Assembly (NCBI GenBank): GCA_027405735.1
Contig: JAPEHQ010000006.1
Coordinates: 1,054,001 to 1,118,000 of the forward strand
Direction of reading: 5' to 3'
Length of the DNA: 64,000 nt
Source: Mucor racemosus
Taxonomy: Eukaryota; Mucoromycota; Mucoromycetes; Mucorales; Mucoraceae
In this document: positions 59,688 through 64,000 of the stretch, one piece after another
Numbering within the stretch: position 1 is the first letter of the stretch
Layout of the letters: every line of letters begins with the position of its first letter
Made by a program: the position numbers and the translations under genes
Notes under the pieces: model-generated
The model's database searches: none
Told to the model about the DNA's origin: nothing
What the model saw: only the letters and a program-made list of their open reading frames with translations

Positions 59688-61812
59688 TTAAACGATAAAC
59701 AAAAGGTTAACATCAATAGGATGAGAAGCAGACATTTGAGGACGTTGAGAGTACTTGGATTTCAAAATCTCACGAATTGCATTGAGCAATTGAAGATAGG
59801 TTAATTGTTGATTTTGACGCAAAACAGCTATTTAAAAGATAATGTCAGCATTGTAATTGCATATATTATACTGAGAAGTAAAGCTTACTTGTAAATGCAT
59901 ATGACATTGCACCTGTGGAAGCACCATTTTCCATAGCATCTGCAGAAGTTTGATTATCCTTACAACCGGAAAACATAATAACATCTGACTCGGAGCTCTT
60001 GAATTGCTTTACTCGAGCATCTACACTCTTTTTACCCATCATATTTTTGCCCAGACTCATAAGAGAGGATAAAGCACCTGATCTATTTCCAGAAGCATAA
60101 GCAAGACCAGCACTTAATAAGCCAGATCCAGCATCCTTAAATGGGTTGTCCTCCTTGACTGTACCTTGTGTGGAATAGACATATCTATACAATAAAAATT
60201 AATACTGCAGAATTAAAACACACTACAATTTGATCACATACGGCAAATCGAGGGCTGTTCCAGAATGACATGAATCAAAGATACAGGTTAAACGAGCACC
60301 TCTAGGTAAAGGACGCACCATTATTTCATGCATTTCCTACAAAACCCGATTAATTTCTATCCCTATAAAGAAAAGGAACGTAACCCTTACATCATCGACA
60401 ATTTGACCAGTGTCGCCTTGATATCTATCATGATCAACGGGATAAATAGTCTCATCATAGCCATCATCTTCATCACCATCGGCATCCTTAACTCTACCAC
60501 CATGACCACTGAAATGGAAAAAGAATCTAAACATGATGTATATATGTGAGTATTGTGGTTAAAACGTATAAATCAAGAACAACGTACGAATCATTTTCTC
60601 TTGCTCCATTTACAAGCCATTGCATAGCGCTGAGGATGTTTTGCTTTGTAGGAATAAATTTGGCATCCTTTTGATCATCTGTCAAAATGACCATATCGTC
60701 CTAGAGATACGCCATATCATGTCAGCAACTTGTTTGTGCTACATTATATACTATTCTTGATATTATACTGTACCTCTTTGAAGTTATACAAAGTAGTCAA
60801 AAACTGTTTAACGTTCTTGACATCATTGATACAACCATTCAATGCATTTTTACTTCCAATATAATTAATACCAATCAATAAAGCTCTCTTTCTTCCTTGA
60901 CCTATACACAAATTATATCAATGACTAAGCACTTTTTGAAGGTAAAATATCGTATTTACAGTTGGAAAGTTGAAAGTTTGGTGGTTTTTCATTTTGCATT
61001 GATGGGTTAACATGCATGACGAAATTGTTGGCTGCAGCTCCACCTTGTTGCTGACCATAAGGAACTATATAATAGATATATGAGATGATACACACGTATA
61101 AACAGGATCAATTAATATTTACCAGGATGAGCTCCTTGATTATGGGTCGAGTTAGGAGGCTGAGGGTAATTAGCTTGATTCAAGTTGGGATCATTAGGAC
61201 TAAAGACAGGATCAGGACCTAAATTTTCATGTAAAAGACAATAAAACCGAAAATTAATGACGAATCTCGAGAAAATAATGCAAGTTTAGATATGTACCCT
61301 GATATGCTGGTGGTTGGATTTGAGCGCCACTTGCTTGTTGGCGATTGTTATTGTTGTTCTGATGAACAAATGTTAATTATGTTGTATCAGTTTATTTTCG
61401 CGTTACTTACAGAAGAGCCAGAAGGAGGAGGGTAGTTGCCATAATTTGGTGGAGGTGGAGAAGAATATTGTTGTTGAGGTGGGTGAGAAAATTGTTGTTG
61501 CTGCTGAGGGGAAGGAAAGCCTCCTCCTCCATATTGAGGTGGTTGATTATAACCACCGTATTGTTGACTTGGAGGGGCAGGATAGCCTTGAGGAGGATAT
61601 CCACCGTGTTGTTGTTGTTGTTGAGGTGGTGCTGGATATCCACCTTGGTGAGGGTAGCTTGGAGGTGGATAACCTCCTTGTTGACCAGCAGGTGGATAAC
61701 CTTGAGGTGGTAGATTTCCTTGAGCAGTAGGATATCCGTGCTGCTGCTGTTGTTGTTGTTGTTGGGGTGGTTGACCGTAGCCATGCGTACCATATGATCC
61801 AGGATAAGCCAT
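59688..61812 (-). CDS. MCA1: Type I metacaspase
   Basis: Ten exons, 61812-61411, 61358-61298, 61218-61123, 61064-60960, 60901-60774, 60700-60588, 60526-60391, 60336-60242, 60184-59889 and 59827-59688, give 523 aa. The N-terminal prodomain (about 1-220) is Pro/Gln/Gly/Tyr-rich, as in yeast Mca1. The peptidase begins [20 protein letters not shown], has catalytic His310 in FFHFSGHGG and Cys370 in IFDSCHSGT, and keeps the [16 protein letters not shown] substrate-pocket block. The family is a Ca-dependent, Arg/Lys-specific cysteine peptidase linked to protein quality control and cell death. All key residues are present and every junction keeps frame. CAA/CAG runs in exon 1 make the prodomain length likely to vary. 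It is divergent from the dioxygenase gene at 63232. Confidence 0.96.
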
Positions 61813-63231
61813 TTTTAATGATTAGTTATTGGAGAAAGCGTAGTATTACAGATATAATTTAATCAGCTTTACTTGGCACACTTTCTCTGCACTGCCTCTA
61901 GTCACATGGAGTAGCCGTCTCTTTTTGTTCGAGAATGCTTTAAGAGTGAGCTTTCTGGTCGATCAACCGGTTGAATGATCTACCTTTGTTCCAAATTGGG
62001 GCCACAAAATCCCGCCAATTTCCTTTAAATTTGACTAAAACGCCTTTCAAAAAGTGGTGATTATGATACGAAAAGGCAAATTATTCCATATTTCTCACCA
62101 TGAACTATCACTAGATATGCATAGTTGTAGTTTAAATATCTCTAACTATAGTTTAATAAGCTAATTTGTATAGATAAATGCTATTTCTAAGAATATGCCT
62201 TTTATTGGAAAATTTCAGTTTCAAAAAATATGATTTCAAATACATGTCTATTTTCTCTACTTTTTCTTGAAAAATCTTCAACTAATCTCAACGTCAGTCT
62301 ATCTTTTGTTTTGTTAGTTTTCATTTATTATTTCATTTGTAAAAACGCTTTAAAATTGCACTTGAGCCTAGTTTCTTTCATTGTGATGGGAAATCCAGTT
62401 GTACAAAATTATCAAAGGCAGTGTCCTGATCATGTTGGTAAACTTTTGCCATCATTGTTTACTTGGCATTAGCCGGGATTTTGTTTCCAAGAAGACAGAT
62501 AATTACATGATATCCATATCCATTGTTTAACAGATCTACATCAAGGCCTATCTAATCTTTTTTTTTTTTTTTTCAAATGTATGGTATCTGTCAATTGGTA
62601 CACTACCTCCGCCTATGGAATACAGCACCCTATATTTACAGTTACCCCACACGGGTATATTGTTATCCATGTATCACAAACATTTGTCTGGTTAATTTTT
62701 TCAGGGATAATCTCTTTACATAGCTCTACTTTTTGACAGAGATCGTAGCAAAAGAAAAAATATTACAAATATATTTCATCTGTTGAATTGATACTAGTCT
62801 AGTCTCATGCATTTGATTTGAATGAGAATGTATATACGGGGTTTCTTCGTAGCAACTACTGAAATCAGCTCAACTAAAATTACTACCAATGATTTATCAA
62901 TCATTTGCAGTTACCACACATCTAACATATGTCACATTGGCAATAATCATGTCATTTTTTCTCAGGACTCTTTTTACTATGATAGATGGGTGCTTACATA
63001 ACCATATATAGTGATACAAGGCCTAGTCTTTATAATGATGAACCCTGTCTTTCCGGAGAGATATAATTAAGGAATATATGCATAGATAGGAACCCTGGGG
63101 AAACCTTAGCGTGTGAAAACTAGTACCATAACAATCGGAGCTCAAGGCGATTTGTAAAGTTTAAAAGACCCTGCAAAAATCGAATGATTAGATATCATTA
63201 TTCTTCTTCTTCTTTAAAAATAACTTTTATA
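61813..63231. promoter_or_regulatory. Divergent intergenic region, metacaspase / dioxygenase
   Basis: About 1.4 kb of AT-rich DNA holding both promoters. A T run lies at about 62558-62573. The frame at 62230-62472 shows no family signature. Confidence 0.4.
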
Positions 63232-64000
63232 ATGCTTACTGATATTAACAACGTTCCTATTGATCAAGCTATCAAGGAAAATGGTTTCGTTATCGTAGAT
63301 AACTTGATCCCCGAGGAAATGTTCCTTAGACTCAGAGATGCTTGTGATCGTGTTGTCGACAGAGCCAGAAAAGGTGACTGGAAGTACAGGTACAGTAATA
63401 GATCTACATGTACATTATACAGATAAATCTAATCAATATATACATACTTAGACGTCTTGTCGGTACACAATTTCCTCCTTGGACTGAAGGTACTGATGTT
63501 TGGGGTGTCCAACATATGATCCATCCTGATTTGAAAGAAAAGGTGTTCGCTGAATGGTACGGATCTCCCAAGCTTTTAGAAGCTGTTGAACAATTATTAC
63601 ATACAAAGCATGATGATCTTCAACTCGGTAATAAATATTTCTATAGTATCATATAATATATATATATATATTAACATGACCTTATCTTGTAGAATTATTC
63701 AACCTTTTGATCAATCCTCAAGATTCTGATTTTGATTTAACATGGCATCGTGATGCCGTCAAAGCCGAGGCATCGGAAGAGGAAGAAACTGAGAAGCTCA
63801 AGATCCCTCATTATGGAACTCAATGGAATACGTAAGCATATCAAGTAAATTGTTTAAATTTATCGATTACTCATTTCTTATAGTGCCTTGTATGATGACT
63901 CATGTCTCTTTGTTGTCCCCAACTCTCATCGTCGTGTTAGAACCGAGGCCGAAAGAGATATCACTATCAATGACCCCAAGAGTCATAATATGCCCGGTCA
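63232..64000 (+). CDS. Phytanoyl-CoA dioxygenase (PhyH) family protein, 5' part
   Basis: Four exons visible, 63232-63389, 63452-63627, 63693-63831 and 63884-64000, where the window ends. Start MLTDINNVPIDQAIKENGFV, then IVDNLIPEEMFLRLRDACDR, typical of the PhyH N-terminus. The Fe(II)-binding HxD motif is LTWHRDA (His130, Asp132), followed by GTQWNTALYDDSCLFVVPNS. The distal iron-binding His and the 2-oxoglutarate-binding Arg lie beyond the window or near its edge. Family members are Fe(II)/2-oxoglutarate oxygenases acting on diverse small molecules; the substrate cannot be told. The ATG at 63232 is preferred over 63184 because conservation starts after it. Introns are 60-65 nt and phase-consistent. 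Confidence 0.9.

Noticed and set aside
61407..61793. Asn/Leu-rich and other frames opposite or beside metacaspase exon 1
   Set aside because: Alternate-frame readings of a CAA/CCA-rich prodomain; the metacaspase frame has the conserved gene structure.
62230..62472. 80-residue hydrophobic frame
   Set aside because: Low-complexity Leu/Phe composition from AT-rich DNA, no family signature and no partner exons.

Overview
The window reads as nuclear DNA of a filamentous fungus, most likely an early-diverging one (Mucoromycota, probably Mucorales). It is very AT-rich. Its conserved eukaryotic genes are split by many short introns of about 50-75 nt with GTA..AG borders. Several proteins carry Gln/Asn homopolymers, and the spaces between gene islands are filled with decayed transposons. 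Exon coordinates were worked out by hand from splice motifs and frame continuity. Family names rest on recognised motifs, not on database searches. The species itself cannot be named from this sequence.

Layout. 1-4.4 kb: the 5' part of a Timeless/Tof1 fork-protection gene (minus strand, running off the left edge), divergent from a multi-pass membrane protein gene. 5-16.2 kb: nested repeats, including family R1, family R2, a large TIR element with a CACTA-like terminus (arm A), a hAT-like insertion with an 8-bp target duplication, a MITE-like hairpin and a solo LTR. 16.5 kb: a tRNA-Leu(CAA). 18.1-24.9 kb: a 19-exon gene for a receptor-type hybrid histidine kinase, the most unusual object here. 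26-32 kb: repeats again, with R1 split by a solo LTR and an inverted relative of the TIR element (arm B). 34-42 kb: a Myb-like regulator, MRT4 and an Ime2/MAK-type kinase, with 4.2 kb of gene-free AT-rich DNA between the first two. 42.5-50.4 kb: repeats, including a 5'-truncated LINE with poly(A) and a perfect 14-bp target duplication. 50.8-64 kb: a dense housekeeping island holding a CsbD-like protein, molybdopterin synthase large subunit, Nup96, a small coiled-coil protein, DPH5, RPC19, a metacaspase and the start of a phytanoyl-CoA dioxygenase family gene, interrupted only by one R1 copy.

Main finding. The 1908-residue histidine kinase has two tandem type-I periplasmic-binding folds, a Cys-rich knot and one membrane span. 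Inside the cell it has a pseudokinase domain and a coiled coil that read like those of animal-type receptor guanylate cyclases. The cyclase is replaced by HisKA, HATPase, a degenerate receiver and an intact receiver. It looks like a natriuretic-peptide-receptor chassis wired to two-component phosphorelay output.

The genes are otherwise independent housekeeping functions: replication fork, ribosome assembly, translation-factor modification, Pol I/III, nuclear pore and cofactor synthesis. No metabolic cluster is evident. The repeats do form a readable history. Insertions inside older repeats leave filled sites that can be compared with empty sites elsewhere in the window.
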